From Alphaproteobacteria bacterium (GTDB taxonomy: Bacteria > Pseudomonadota > Alphaproteobacteria > Micavibrionales > UBA2020): 13,805 bases of DNA. Made by a program: the position numbers and the translations under genes. A model generated the notes under the pieces. It saw nothing but the letters and a program-made list of their open reading frames with translations. It was not told the origin of the DNA and did not search any database. The DNA is taken from positions 1-13,805 of the forward strand of contig JAQSWE010000029.1 of the NCBI GenBank assembly GCA_029266795.1, in the 5' to 3' direction. Each line of letters opens with the position of its first letter. Positions within the stretch are counted from its first letter, which is position 1. Positions 6,367 through 12,954 of this stretch are shown here, in pieces.

Positions 6367-6909
6367 ATGACAAAAGACATCGACACGCGCACGGAAGTGC
6401 AAAAAGAAAACGACAAAAAAGCCAACCGCGACCCCATTACCGGTGAACCCGGCATGCAGGCTGTCGGTACGGGCGTTGGCGCGGCGCTTGGCGGCGCGGC
6501 GGCGGCTTCCGCAACGATCGCAGCTGGCGCGGCCATGGGCTCCGTCGGCGGTCCGGCTGGTGCCGTTATCGGTGCAGCTGTTGGTGCCGTGATCGGTGCC
6601 GATATCGGCCATGCGGTCGGCGAAGAAGTGAACCCGACCCAGCTCGTCTGGTGGGAAGAAAATTATTCGACCCGCCCTTACGTCAACAAAGGCGAAGACT
6701 TCTCGATGTACGAGCCCGCATACCGCTCCGGCCTCGAAGCCGCGCGCACGAACAAGGGCCGCGACTTCAACGATCTCGCACCCTCGATCGAAAACAACTG
6801 GAACATGTCGCGTGGCGACAGCCAGCTGGAGTGGGATGATGCCCGCCCCGCGATCGAAGATGCGTATCGCAGCTATCATGCATACAAGCCCGGCGCAGAA
6901 GCGCGCTAA
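6367..6909 (+). CDS. Glycine-zipper protein with conserved C-terminal (WWxxNYSxRPYV) domain
   Basis: The 180-residue protein has a polar N-terminus (1-32). A Gly/Ala-rich segment follows (about 33-85) with many G-x-x-x-G spacings (GVGAALGGAAA, GPAGAVIGAAVGAVIGADIG), typical of two-helix glycine-zipper membrane domains. The C-terminal domain has W95-W96-E-E-N-Y, then RPYV (103-106), Y115-E-P-A-Y-R, RDFNDL (132-137) and a W-D-D-A-R-x-A-x-x-D-A-Y ending. This C-terminal pattern occurs in many short proteobacterial proteins, often near stress-induced genes; their biochemical role is not established. There is no signal peptide. GAGG lies seven bases before ATG 6367. It ends at a strong terminator. 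Confidence 0.8.
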   Translation: MTKDIDTRTEVQKENDKKANRDPITGEPGMQAVGTGVGAALGGAAAASATIAAGAAMGSVGGPAGAVIGAAVGAVIGADIGHAVGEEVNPTQLVWWEENYSTRPYVNKGEDFSMYEPAYRSGLEAARTNKGRDFNDLAPSIENNWNMSRGDSQLEWDDARPAIEDAYRSYHAYKPGAEAR

Positions 6910-6923
6910 GCTGACGCTTTACT

Positions 6924-6968
6924 AAAAAAATCTCCCGACGCGTGACCGGCGCATCGGGAGATTTTTTT
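6924..6968. terminator. Strong bidirectional Rho-independent terminator
   Basis: A7 (6924-6930) then TCTCCCGA (6931-6938) pairs with TCGGGAGA (6954-6961) and T7 (6962-6968). Inside, GCG (6940-6942) pairs with CGC (6950-6952) after one mismatch. T-runs follow the stem on both strands, serving the glycine-zipper gene (+) and the ankyrin gene (-), which converge here. Confidence 0.88.
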
Positions 6969-6991
6969 ATGTCTGTTTATTCAATGGCTGA

Positions 6992-7573
6992 TTAGCAGAA
7001 CCTCTGCGCAGGTCCGGGCTTCGGGGCCGGTGCCGGCGCTTTGGGAACCGCATCGCGCAGCTCCGCGCTTTCCTTGAAATCATTCGCGGCTTGCGCCAGC
7101 GTCGGGAAACGGCTGGGCGCTTCGGGCGTCGTGGTTGCCTGTGCGCCCTTTTCTGTCAGCAGGGCATTCATGCCGCGAAGACCGCCGCGTTGCGTAGCGT
7201 CCGCGGCGTTTTTGCCATCGCTGTCTTTCGCGTTGATATCCGCGCCCGCGATCAGCAGCACTTCCACGAGTTCTTGTGCGTTAAAGCGCGCCGCAGTGAT
7301 CAGGACGGGTTCAGTGCCGATTTTGCGCCATTCGGAATCCAGCCGGTCGCGTTGCACGTTGGGGCTCGCGCCTTTTTTCAGCGCGTCCTTGATGACCTTG
7401 AGCGAGCCCTTGAATCCGAACAGGTAGCTGTTGGTATAGCTGGCCACGCGCTTGTCGAGCGTCTGCTGGCTGGGTTTGAAAAGCTTGTCTTTGAGTTTCA
7501 GGAATCCGGGTTCGATATAGCTGCTCGTGAAATTGGCGATGCCGAGAACGGATTCTGCACTTGCGCTATACAT
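6992..7573 (-). CDS. Ankyrin-repeat protein
   Basis: A 193-residue protein with an ankyrin core: a partial unit around 54-86 (K-G-S-L-K-V-I-K-D-A-L-K-K-G-A-S-P-N), a good unit at 88-118 (P-V-L-I-T-A-A-R-F...L-V-E-V-L-L-I-A-G-A-D-I-N-A-K-D), and another at 121-145 (N-A-A-D-A...M-N-A-L-L-T-E-K-G-A). Ankyrin repeats bind partner proteins; the partner is unknown. The tail is Pro/Ala-rich and ends in Cys. No signal peptide or membrane helix is visible, although residues 1-30 are mildly hydrophobic. Start: the frame opens with GTG 7579, but AAAAAGG sits at better spacing for ATG 7573, two codons later. A promoter overlapped by a long dyad lies just upstream. Confidence 0.8.
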   Translation of the reverse strand: MYSASAESVLGIANFTSSYIEPGFLKLKDKLFKPSQQTLDKRVASYTNSYLFGFKGSLKVIKDALKKGASPNVQRDRLDSEWRKIGTEPVLITAARFNAQELVEVLLIAGADINAKDSDGKNAADATQRGGLRGMNALLTEKGAQATTTPEAPSRFPTLAQAANDFKESAELRDAVPKAPAPAPKPGPAQRFC

Positions 7574-7586
7574 GGTCACACCTTTT

Positions 7587-7626
7587 TGTAAATTTTGTAT
7601 CTGGAGAAGATACAGAATAATTTACA
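7587..7626. promoter_or_regulatory. 40-bp imperfect dyad overlapping the ankyrin gene promoter
   Basis: Outer arms TGTAAATT (7587-7594) and AATTTACA (7619-7626) and inner arms TGTATCT (7596-7602) and AGATACA (7608-7614) give 15 paired positions around a GGAGA centre, with a small internal asymmetry. It spans the predicted -10 element and most of the spacer. A start predicted near 7600 would fall inside it, so it is better read as a DNA operator than as a leader hairpin. Confidence 0.5.
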
Positions 7627-7635
7627 TAACGTCAA
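7607..7635 (-). promoter_or_regulatory. Predicted sigma70-type promoter of the ankyrin gene
   Basis: On the - strand TTGACG (7635-7630) and TATCTT (7612-7607) are separated by exactly 17 bases, giving a predicted start near 7600, about 27 bases before ATG 7573. Prediction by pattern only. Confidence 0.45.
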
Positions 7636-7684
7636 TCGTATATTTAAGACTGATATAAAACAGCCGGTTAGAAGCAATAACAGG

Positions 7685-7912
7685 CTATTTCGGCCCTTTT
7701 GCCGTTTCTGTGGGGGCGCGCTTTTGCTTTACGGCATCGCACATGCCCGCTACCCAACAGGCGGGGCAGCCGCGCATGGCAAACAGCGCAACGCCGATCA
7801 GCAGGTAAGTCAGCGGCTGGTAATAAGCGAAGGCGAAATAAGCGCCCACCAGCGCGGCAACCCCGATCACGCCGCGGATCACTTGCGATTTTACTGTCGG
7901 GCATGATGCCAT
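7685..7912 (-). CDS. Small two-helix membrane protein, DUF2892-like, with C-P-x-C motif
   Basis: The 75-residue protein has two hydrophobic helices (about 11-30 and 34-47) joined by a short Y-Q-P turn, then R-G-C-P-A-C-W-V-x-G-M-C (47-58) and a basic tail. The two-helix hairpin with G-V-I-G start and L-x-G-V-x-L-F-x-x-x-G-x-C-P end resembles the DUF2892/YgaP membrane domain seen in small inner membrane proteins and rhodanese fusions. The three clustered Cys (49, 52, 58) could bind metal or sulfur species, but this is inference. AAAAAAGGAGA six bases before ATG 7912 is a strong ribosome binding site. It begins 36 bases after the cytochrome c stop codon on the same strand, so the two are likely one operon. 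Confidence 0.7.
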   Translation of the reverse strand: MASCPTVKSQVIRGVIGVAALVGAYFAFAYYQPLTYLLIGVALFAMRGCPACWVAGMCDAVKQKRAPTETAKGPK

Positions 7913-7948
7913 CGACGGTCTCCTTTTTTATATGATAGCACGCGCCGC

Positions 7949-8332
7949 TTATTTTTGGGTCTTGAGGTAGGCGATGATGTCGGCGCGGGTTTTGGCATCG
8001 GGAACCGCGATCACCATTTTCGCGCCCGGCACCATTTTTTGCGGTGCGGCCAGCCATGCGTCCAGTTTCTCATCGTCCCAGACAATTCCCGATGCGGCAA
8101 GTGCAGGGGAATATTTGAACTCCGTAACGCCGCCCGCCTTGCGGCCGGACACACCCGCCAGTTGCGGCCCGGTCTTGTTCTTGTCCATGGCATGGCAGGC
8201 GACGCAGCGCGATTTGAACTGTTTTTCGCCATTTGCCGCGTCGCCCGCATCTGCGGCGCGCGCGGGCGCAACGGCCAGTATTGCGATGGCAACAGCAAGG
8301 GCGGCAAAAGCGGGCAGGGGTGTGCGTGACAT
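7949..8332 (-). CDS. Periplasmic class I cytochrome c
   Basis: A 127-residue precursor with an N-terminal signal peptide (hydrophobic 7-22, likely cut after A-R-A at 27). It has a single haem c site, C43-V-A-C46-H47, and a Met ligand, probably M106 in V-P-G-A-K-M. The segment Y-S-P-A-L-A-A-S-G-I-V-W-D followed by L-D-A-W-L-A-A-P is typical of mitochondrial-like cytochrome c2/c550 proteins of alphaproteobacteria, which carry electrons in the periplasm between the bc1 complex and oxidases or reductases. Start: ATG 8332 puts the signal peptide at the N-terminus and has GGAG eight bases upstream; a longer in-frame start at 8389 would add 19 polar residues. It is followed on the same strand by the small Cys-rich membrane protein and is divergent from the repeat-protein gene. 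Confidence 0.92.
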   Translation of the reverse strand: MSRTPLPAFAALAVAIAILAVAPARAADAGDAANGEKQFKSRCVACHAMDKNKTGPQLAGVSGRKAGGVTEFKYSPALAASGIVWDDEKLDAWLAAPQKMVPGAKMVIAVPDAKTRADIIAYLKTQK

Positions 8333-8480
8333 TGAAAGACTCCATCGATGGGCAGCGGAACGATGCCTTATCTTAAACCGGCCCTTCACGCATCCTCTTG
8401 ACGCTGGTCAATTGGCTGGCTCGATTGAGCTTTGAAATCATTGAAAGAAGCAGGGCAGATTCGCCGCGGTAGCCGAATTA

Positions 8481-8489
8481 TGCTATAAT
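8481..8489 (+). promoter_or_regulatory. Predicted extended -10 promoter of the 23-residue repeat gene
   Basis: TGCTATAAT is a consensus -10 hexamer with the extended TGn element, 41 bases before the GTG start at 8530. There is no good -35 match 16-18 bases upstream, which extended -10 promoters can tolerate. Confidence 0.45.
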
Positions 8490-8529
8490 ACCGACTTACC
8501 TACGCAGCCGGGAAAGGAGGGCATATTCA

Positions 8530-9573
8530 GTGAAAACCGATTTTGACGATGCCGTCCACCTGACCGAGCATCTCGACGGCTCCAAGGCGTGGCGCAAGGA
8601 TGGCCAGTTGCACCGCATCGGCGGCCCTGCGCTGATCAAGCCTGATGGCACGAAGGAATGGTATATCGACGGCGAACTGCACCGCGACGGCGGACCAGCG
8701 ATCGAAAAGCCCGACGGCTCCTTTGCGTGGTACCAGAACGGCGCGCGGCACCGGGACGGCGGGCCTGCGGTGAAAGAGCCGGACCAAAGGACGGAATGGT
8801 ATAACAACGGCGCGCTGCATCGCATCGACGGTCCGGCGGTGGTATATCCCGACGGTTCTTATGCCTGGTACAAATTTGGCCAATATCACCGCGACGACGG
8901 GCCTGCCGTTGATAACGGTAAAGGCGCTCAACAATGGTACAGCAACGGCAAGCTGCACCGCATCGGCGGCCCCGCTTGGGTGAATGCCAACGGACAGGAA
9001 ACATGGTTCGAGGAAAGCCATATCCACCGCATTGGCGCACCCGCGCAATCGGGGGGCGGCAAGCCCAGTAAATGGTACAACCGCAACAAACTCCATCGTA
9101 TCGACGGACCTGCGATCGAACATCCGGACGGCGGTAAGGAATGGCTGGTGAACGGTGAACATCACCGTCTCGACGGACCTGCGATCGATCATGCGGATGG
9201 CTACAGGGAGTGGCTACAGAACGGTAAACGCCATCGCGAAGACGGCCCCGTGATCGAATATCCGGACGGTGGCAAGGAATGGTTGCAAAACGGTGCTCAT
9301 CACCGTATCGACGGACCTGCGATCGAACATGCGGATGGAGGCAGGCAATGGCTGCAGAACGGTAAGCGGCACCGCGAGGACGGCCCCGCCGTCGAGGCAG
9401 CGGATGGCAAGAAGGAATGGTTTTACAACGGCGAGAAAATGACCGAAGCCCGATATGAGCAGGATTATGCAGCGCGTCGCCGCAAACAGGGCGACGTCAT
9501 CGCTGCCGCCGCACATGAAAAACCGATGGCCCGAATTATCGCGCCACGCACCGCGCAATTCCGCCGCAAATGA
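8530..9573 (+). CDS. Protein of twelve tandem 23-residue W-x-N-G-x-x-H-R-x-D-G-P-A repeats
   Basis: The 347-residue protein consists almost wholly of twelve consecutive 23-residue units running from W21 to W297 with no insertion or deletion. The unit consensus is W-Y/L-x-N-G-x-x-H-R-x-D-G-P-A-I/V-E-x-P/A-D-G-x-x-E. Units 5-7 (from W113, W136 and W159) are the most diverged. This MORN-like beta repeat is familiar from uncharacterised phage and bacterial proteins; its function is unknown to me. A short 20-residue head and a basic 45-residue helical tail (E-A-R-Y-E-Q-D-Y-A-A-R-R-R-K) flank the array. There is no signal peptide or membrane helix. The start is GTG 8530, supported by AAAGGAGG nine bases upstream. 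The gene has its own promoter and terminator, so it is probably monocistronic. Confidence 0.85.
   Translation: MKTDFDDAVHLTEHLDGSKAWRKDGQLHRIGGPALIKPDGTKEWYIDGELHRDGGPAIEKPDGSFAWYQNGARHRDGGPAVKEPDQRTEWYNNGALHRIDGPAVVYPDGSYAWYKFGQYHRDDGPAVDNGKGAQQWYSNGKLHRIGGPAWVNANGQETWFEESHIHRIGAPAQSGGGKPSKWYNRNKLHRIDGPAIEHPDGGKEWLVNGEHHRLDGPAIDHADGYREWLQNGKRHREDGPVIEYPDGGKEWLQNGAHHRIDGPAIEHADGGRQWLQNGKRHREDGPAVEAADGKKEWFYNGEKMTEARYEQDYAARRRKQGDVIAAAAHEKPMARIIAPRTAQFRRK
9160..9387 (+). repeat. Two-unit (138-bp) higher-order tandem duplication inside the repeat gene
   Basis: Near-identical DNA beginning CATCACCGT at 9160 recurs at 9298, exactly 138 bases (two 69-bp units) later, with only scattered changes through the shared GACGGCCCC segments. 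The DNA similarity is closer here than between the N-terminal units, indicating a recent duplication of a two-unit block. Confidence 0.7.
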
Positions 9574-9593
9574 TCAATAAAAAAGGTGTTTGC

Positions 9594-9624
9594 GCCTGAT
9601 TTTACCAAATTCAGGCATTTTTTT
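9594..9624 (+). terminator. Rho-independent terminator of the repeat gene
   Basis: GCCTGA (9594-9599) pairs with TCAGGC (9611-9616). An inner TTT/AAA pairing is possible, and a seven-T run follows (9618-9624). It begins 20 bases after the stop codon at 9571-9573. Confidence 0.8.
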
Positions 9625-9631
9625 GCCCTTT

Positions 9632-9640
9632 TGATATACT
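9632..9640 (+). promoter_or_regulatory. Possible extended -10 promoter for the MarR-GNAT gene
   Basis: TGATATACT gives a TGn-extended -10 (TATACT) directly after the upstream terminator, about 132 bases before the chosen GTG start. The resulting leader contains a small hairpin, GGGCC-CGAA-GGCCC (9734-9747). Pattern match only. Confidence 0.3.
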
Positions 9641-9771
9641 TTAACGAGTGTTCTGACGGTTTTTTAACCATTTTCGTATCAAAAGATAGCGCTAGCCCAG
9701 AAAATTACGCTATTCTTCCCGCATTGTGTGCATGGGCCCGAAGGCCCCCAGACTCGAAAAGTAATTTTACC

Positions 9772-10722
9772 GTGCCAAAGCCGGATGCAGGACTAGAGCA
9801 GCGCGTTGCCGCCATACGCCGATTCAATCGCATGTACATGCATCGCATCGGCATTGTGGAAGAGCTCGTTTTCGATAGCCCTTTTACGCTTGCCGAATTG
9901 CGCGTGCTGACCGTGCTTGCGCTCGGTGATGCCACGACCGCGAGTGCGCTCGCCCGCGACCTGAAAATGGACAACGGTTATCTCAGCCGCATCTTGGCGA
10001 GTTTTGAAAAGCAGGGGCTGATCGAGAAAGAACGCTCCAAGGAAGACGCGCGGCAGTACAAGCTGACTTTGTCCAAAAAAGGGCAGAAGGCCGCCGATGA
10101 CGTGAACGCTGTTGCGAACAAGATCATGATGAACATCGTGGCGCCGCTGCCGGTCGAGGAGCAGATCCGCCTCGTGGCCGCCATGACGACGATCGACCGC
10201 ATCGTCAACCAGCCCGGCCGTTTCGAGCAGCAGGTGATGGCGCCGTTCACGATCCGCCCGCACCGCCTCGGCGATATGGGCCGCATCATCCACAGCTGCG
10301 CCGTGCAGTTCGCGGCCGATTACGGCTGGAACCATGAATTCGAGGCGGAGCTTGCGACGCTCGCGGGTGATTTCGTGCGCAAATACAATCCCGCAACCGA
10401 CCGCTGCTGGGTCGCGGAGATTGACGGGCTTCTCGTCGGATCGGTCTTCCTGCGCGCGGTGAACGACAACACGGCGGAAGCCGTGCTGCCCTATGTGACG
10501 CCGGAAGCGCGCGGCATGGGCATCGGCACGCATTTGCTGGAGGCCGCGAAACTGTTCGCCAAGGAAGCGGGCTACAAGAAAATCCTGCTGCGCACGGAAA
10601 GCGTGGTCGATTTCGCAGGCTCGATGCTGAAACAGGCGGGGCTCAGCCTTGTGCGCGAAACGCCGCATCGCCGCTTCGGCCGCGACAGCGTCGGGCAGGA
10701 CTGGGAACTGATCCTCGCGTAA
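9772..10722 (+). CDS. MarR-family regulator fused to a GNAT acetyltransferase
   Basis: This is a cytoplasmic fusion of a MarR winged helix (about 1-150) and a GNAT domain (about 158-316). The MarR half has the usual R-V-A-A-I-R-R-F-N-R start, the helix-turn-helix A-S-A-L-A-R-D-L-K-M-D-N-G-Y-L-S-R-I-L (57-75), and the wing with E-R-S-K-E-D-A-R-Q-Y-K-L-T-L-S-K-K-G (87-104). The GNAT half has the acetyl-CoA loop A-R-G-M-G-I-G-T-H-L-L (246-256) and a final strand W-E-L-I-L. About 316 residues is the usual length for this fusion, which is common in proteobacteria; most members lack a known ligand or substrate. The frame opens at 9586 inside the upstream terminator, so that start is rejected. GTG 9772 gives the family N-terminus but has no clear ribosome binding site, leaving the start uncertain. 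The gene converges on the zincin-like gene with nine bases between stops. Confidence 0.88.
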   Translation: MPKPDAGLEQRVAAIRRFNRMYMHRIGIVEELVFDSPFTLAELRVLTVLALGDATTASALARDLKMDNGYLSRILASFEKQGLIEKERSKEDARQYKLTLSKKGQKAADDVNAVANKIMMNIVAPLPVEEQIRLVAAMTTIDRIVNQPGRFEQQVMAPFTIRPHRLGDMGRIIHSCAVQFAADYGWNHEFEAELATLAGDFVRKYNPATDRCWVAEIDGLLVGSVFLRAVNDNTAEAVLPYVTPEARGMGIGTHLLEAAKLFAKEAGYKKILLRTESVVDFAGSMLKQAGLSLVRETPHRRFGRDSVGQDWELILA

Positions 10723-10731
10723 ATCTTCTTT

Positions 10732-11973
10732 TTAGGAATTCGGGCGCGGCGCTGCAGGTGCTTTCGCAGGCGTCAGTTTATCCGGCACCGGTTTATATTT
10801 CATCGTCAGGTAGCCAAGGTCGATTTTCGACAGGTCATAGGAATTGTCGATGATCTTGCCGTTCGATGCGCGGTCGAAATAGGCGAGGGAACGGATAAAC
10901 GCATCCGCCGCTTTTTTCAGTCCCGGATCTTCCTCCAGCAAGCCTTGCTTGTGCATGGCGAGCGTCAGGTAGAGATAACGGTTGCCGCGCGGCATATTGT
11001 CGGGGAATGCGTCGTGGTTGCGCGCGTCGATATCGGTCAGCAGCGCGTGCAGGCGGTCGAAAGCGGCTGCGTCCTGATGCGCGTCGAAAATGCGCTGCTC
11101 GCCGCGCTGGAAGGTGAAGGTCGATGCATGGCCGTAATCGCCGCCGACCGCGCCGTTGATCGCGCGCGCATGGGCCACGATGGTCGCGGCCTCGTTCAAA
11201 AGTTTTTCGTCCGTGCCGCGCGCCTTCATCACCTTGAAGGCGTAAAGATCGGCGTCCGATTCATTCGCAAGGCCGTAGGCCGATTTATCCTGGTCGCCGT
11301 GGCGCGCCTCGTGCAGCATCACGAACTGGAACAGGATGTCGCGCAGTATTTCGCGGTCGCTCTGGAATTCCAGCTTCTGGCCGTTCACGCCCGAAAAATC
11401 ACCCATGAAGCGCGTCAGCGAAAAATCCCCGGGCGGGCGGATGTAGACGGTGCGCTGCGCCGCCGGATCATCGTTCGAAATCGAAAACGCGTCCAGCTTG
11501 TTGCCCGGCAGCATGTCGGTGAAACCCTGCCACAGCATGCCGGTGTACAAAAACGGCGTCGCGATCGTCAGCGGAATGGCCGCGATCCCGCCGTCTTTCA
11601 TGCCTTCATGCCAGGTGATTTTGGTGGCGTTTCCGGCGAGATGGAACGGGTAGAGCGGGTTGAAGCGGTCATAAACGCGGATTTCTTGCGCGTGGAAATT
11701 CTGCGAAAAATCGCCCGCAAAATTCTTCTCCGCCATAAAAGTATCGAGTTTTGTGGACACGAGATCGGGCGCGTATTGCAAGCCCGTCGACAGCGCGGCG
11801 GAAGCGGCAAAGGCGATGCCGAGTTTGCGCAGGTGGCTGCGGCGCACCTTTTTTATGACGGCTTTTTGGACAAATTTATTGTTAACGATTTCAGCGGGCA
11901 CTTCGTTTTTCGCGGGCGGTTTCGCCTTCATTCCGAAGGCGGCGCGCAGCTTGTTTTTGAGCCCGTCGAGCAT
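10732..11973 (-). CDS. Zincin-like protein with HEARH metal-binding motif
   Basis: This 413-residue protein contains H221-E-A-R-H225, a match to the HExxH zinc-protease motif, preceded by a hydrophobic helix (I-L-F-Q-F-V-M-L). N-E-S-D-A-D begins 12 residues after H225, and its E238 is well placed as the third ligand of a gluzincin-type site. The N-terminus is very basic (residues 1-50), followed by a short hydrophobic stretch (51-66) that may be an uncleaved membrane anchor; a second weak hydrophobic patch is at 130-146. The tail is Pro/Ala-rich. I do not recognise the family. A metallopeptidase is likely, and its substrate is unknown. ATG 11973 has GGA six bases upstream and a promoter match 30 bases upstream. 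It converges with the MarR-GNAT gene. Confidence 0.72.
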   Translation of the reverse strand: MLDGLKNKLRAAFGMKAKPPAKNEVPAEIVNNKFVQKAVIKKVRRSHLRKLGIAFAASAALSTGLQYAPDLVSTKLDTFMAEKNFAGDFSQNFHAQEIRVYDRFNPLYPFHLAGNATKITWHEGMKDGGIAAIPLTIATPFLYTGMLWQGFTDMLPGNKLDAFSISNDDPAAQRTVYIRPPGDFSLTRFMGDFSGVNGQKLEFQSDREILRDILFQFVMLHEARHGDQDKSAYGLANESDADLYAFKVMKARGTDEKLLNEAATIVAHARAINGAVGGDYGHASTFTFQRGEQRIFDAHQDAAAFDRLHALLTDIDARNHDAFPDNMPRGNRYLYLTLAMHKQGLLEEDPGLKKAADAFIRSLAYFDRASNGKIIDNSYDLSKIDLGYLTMKYKPVPDKLTPAKAPAAPRPNS

Positions 11974-12274
11974 GTTTTTCCATTGTGCGAATTTGATGAT
12001 GCAACGTAACCGAATTTCACATTTCCGTCAATTATCGAAATTATGCGGTTTTATAAATCACTGAAACGGAATGATATTTTTTATCGCGTAAAAAAGATAC
12101 GGTGCCGGAGCGGTGGCTTTTCCATGGGTTTTCTACGGTTCTGCGCACATACCCTTTTTTGATTCACAAGCGATTTCAATGGCTTAAAAATTCCATTTTT
12201 TCGAAATTCGCAAAGCTGTTTCGTGATATATCAATAACTTGTGAAATCCGGTCATCCGGCATTTGGAGTGGAAA
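11974..12274. other. AT-rich divergent intergenic region
   Basis: Between the zincin-like gene (-) and the Rossmann gene (+) lie 301 bases without a convincing open frame. It holds the predicted - strand promoter at 12003-12031 and an AT-only inverted repeat TTTTTTA-TCGCG-TAAAAAA (12077-12095). It also holds a GATATATC palindrome (12225-12232) close to where a + strand promoter would be expected. No RNA gene is recognised here. Confidence 0.5.
12003..12031 (-). promoter_or_regulatory. Predicted sigma70-type promoter of the zincin-like gene
   Basis: On the - strand TTGACG (12031-12026) and TACGTT (12008-12003) are separated by 17 bases. The start would fall near 11996, about 23 bases before ATG 11973. 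Prediction by pattern only. Confidence 0.45.
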
Positions 12275-12934
12275 ATGAAGGTCATTATATACGGCGCAAC
12301 AGGCATGGTCGGGCAGGGGGCGCTGCGGGAATGCCTGAATGACGCATCGGTCGAGGCCGTGCTGTCGGTCGGGCGCACGGCGACGGGCGTTCCGCATCCA
12401 AAGCTGAAGGAATTGCTGGTGCATGACCTTGCCGATTACCGCAACCTCGATGAAGGCCTCTCCGGCTATGACGCCTGCTTCTTCTGCCTCGGCACGACGG
12501 TCGCGGGGAAAAGCGAGGCGGAGTACCGCCGCGTGACCTATGGCTTCACGATGGCCGCCGCCGAAACGCTCGCGCGCCTCAACCCGCAGATGACGTTTGT
12601 TTATGTCTCCGCCGAAGGCGCCGACAGCAGCGAAAAAGGCCCGATCATGTGGGCGCGCGTGCGCGGCGAGCTCGAGAACGCGCTGCAGCGCCTGCCGTTC
12701 AAGGCGGTCTATATTCTCCGCCCCGCGCTCATCCAGCCGCTCGACGGCATCCAGTCGAAAACCAAGGCGTACCGCGTGATGTATAGCGCGATCAAACCGC
12801 TGCTGCCCCTCCTGAAAAAACTCCTCCCGTCCTATGCCACCGACACGCGCGTGCTGGGACGCGCGATGATTGTGCTGGCGGGGAAGGGGTATGGGAAAAA
12901 GGTTTTGAGGAGTAAAGAAATTAATAGGCTATAG
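12275..12934 (+). CDS. NAD(P)-binding Rossmann protein, TIP30/YtfG-like atypical SDR
   Basis: This 219-residue protein starts directly with a Rossmann strand and the dinucleotide loop G7-A-T-G10-M-V-G13. D-A-C-F-F-C-L-G-T-T follows strand 4, F-V-Y-V-S-A-E-G-A is strand 5, and I-L-R-P-A-L-I-Q-P comes later. These fit the atypical short-chain dehydrogenase group that includes human TIP30 (HTATIP2) and bacterial NAD(P)H-binding epimerase-like proteins. Where the active site Y-x-x-x-K is expected, the sequence reads W-A-R-V-R-G-E, so both Tyr and Lys are replaced and dehydrogenase activity is doubtful. It may instead be a nucleotide-binding or chaperone-like protein. ATG 12275 is used because GGAG lies six bases upstream; a TTG four codons earlier is in frame but overlaps the ribosome binding site. 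It stands alone on its strand. Confidence 0.82.
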   Translation: MKVIIYGATGMVGQGALRECLNDASVEAVLSVGRTATGVPHPKLKELLVHDLADYRNLDEGLSGYDACFFCLGTTVAGKSEAEYRRVTYGFTMAAAETLARLNPQMTFVYVSAEGADSSEKGPIMWARVRGELENALQRLPFKAVYILRPALIQPLDGIQSKTKAYRVMYSAIKPLLPLLKKLLPSYATDTRVLGRAMIVLAGKGYGKKVLRSKEINRL

Positions 12935-12954
12935 ATTAAAAAACCTAAATTCTG

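Noticed and set aside
8530..9573. Reading the 69-bp periodic DNA as a CRISPR-like or satellite array
   Set aside because: The period is in frame, conserved at protein level with synonymous changes, and carries a ribosome binding site, start and stop; it is a coding repeat.
9586..9771. N-terminal extension of the MarR-GNAT frame from ATG 9586
   Set aside because: That start lies inside the upstream Rho-independent terminator, and the 62 added residues show no similarity to MarR proteins.
10945..12009. 354-residue + strand open frame opposite the zincin-like gene
   Set aside because: Antisense artefact of GC-rich coding DNA: Arg/Val/Gln-rich composition, no motif, and the opposite strand has HEARH, a promoter match and a ribosome binding site.
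12077..12095. TTTTTTA/TAAAAAA inverted repeat as a terminator
   Set aside because: The stem has only A-T pairs and lies upstream of both flanking genes, so termination there would serve no gene seen.
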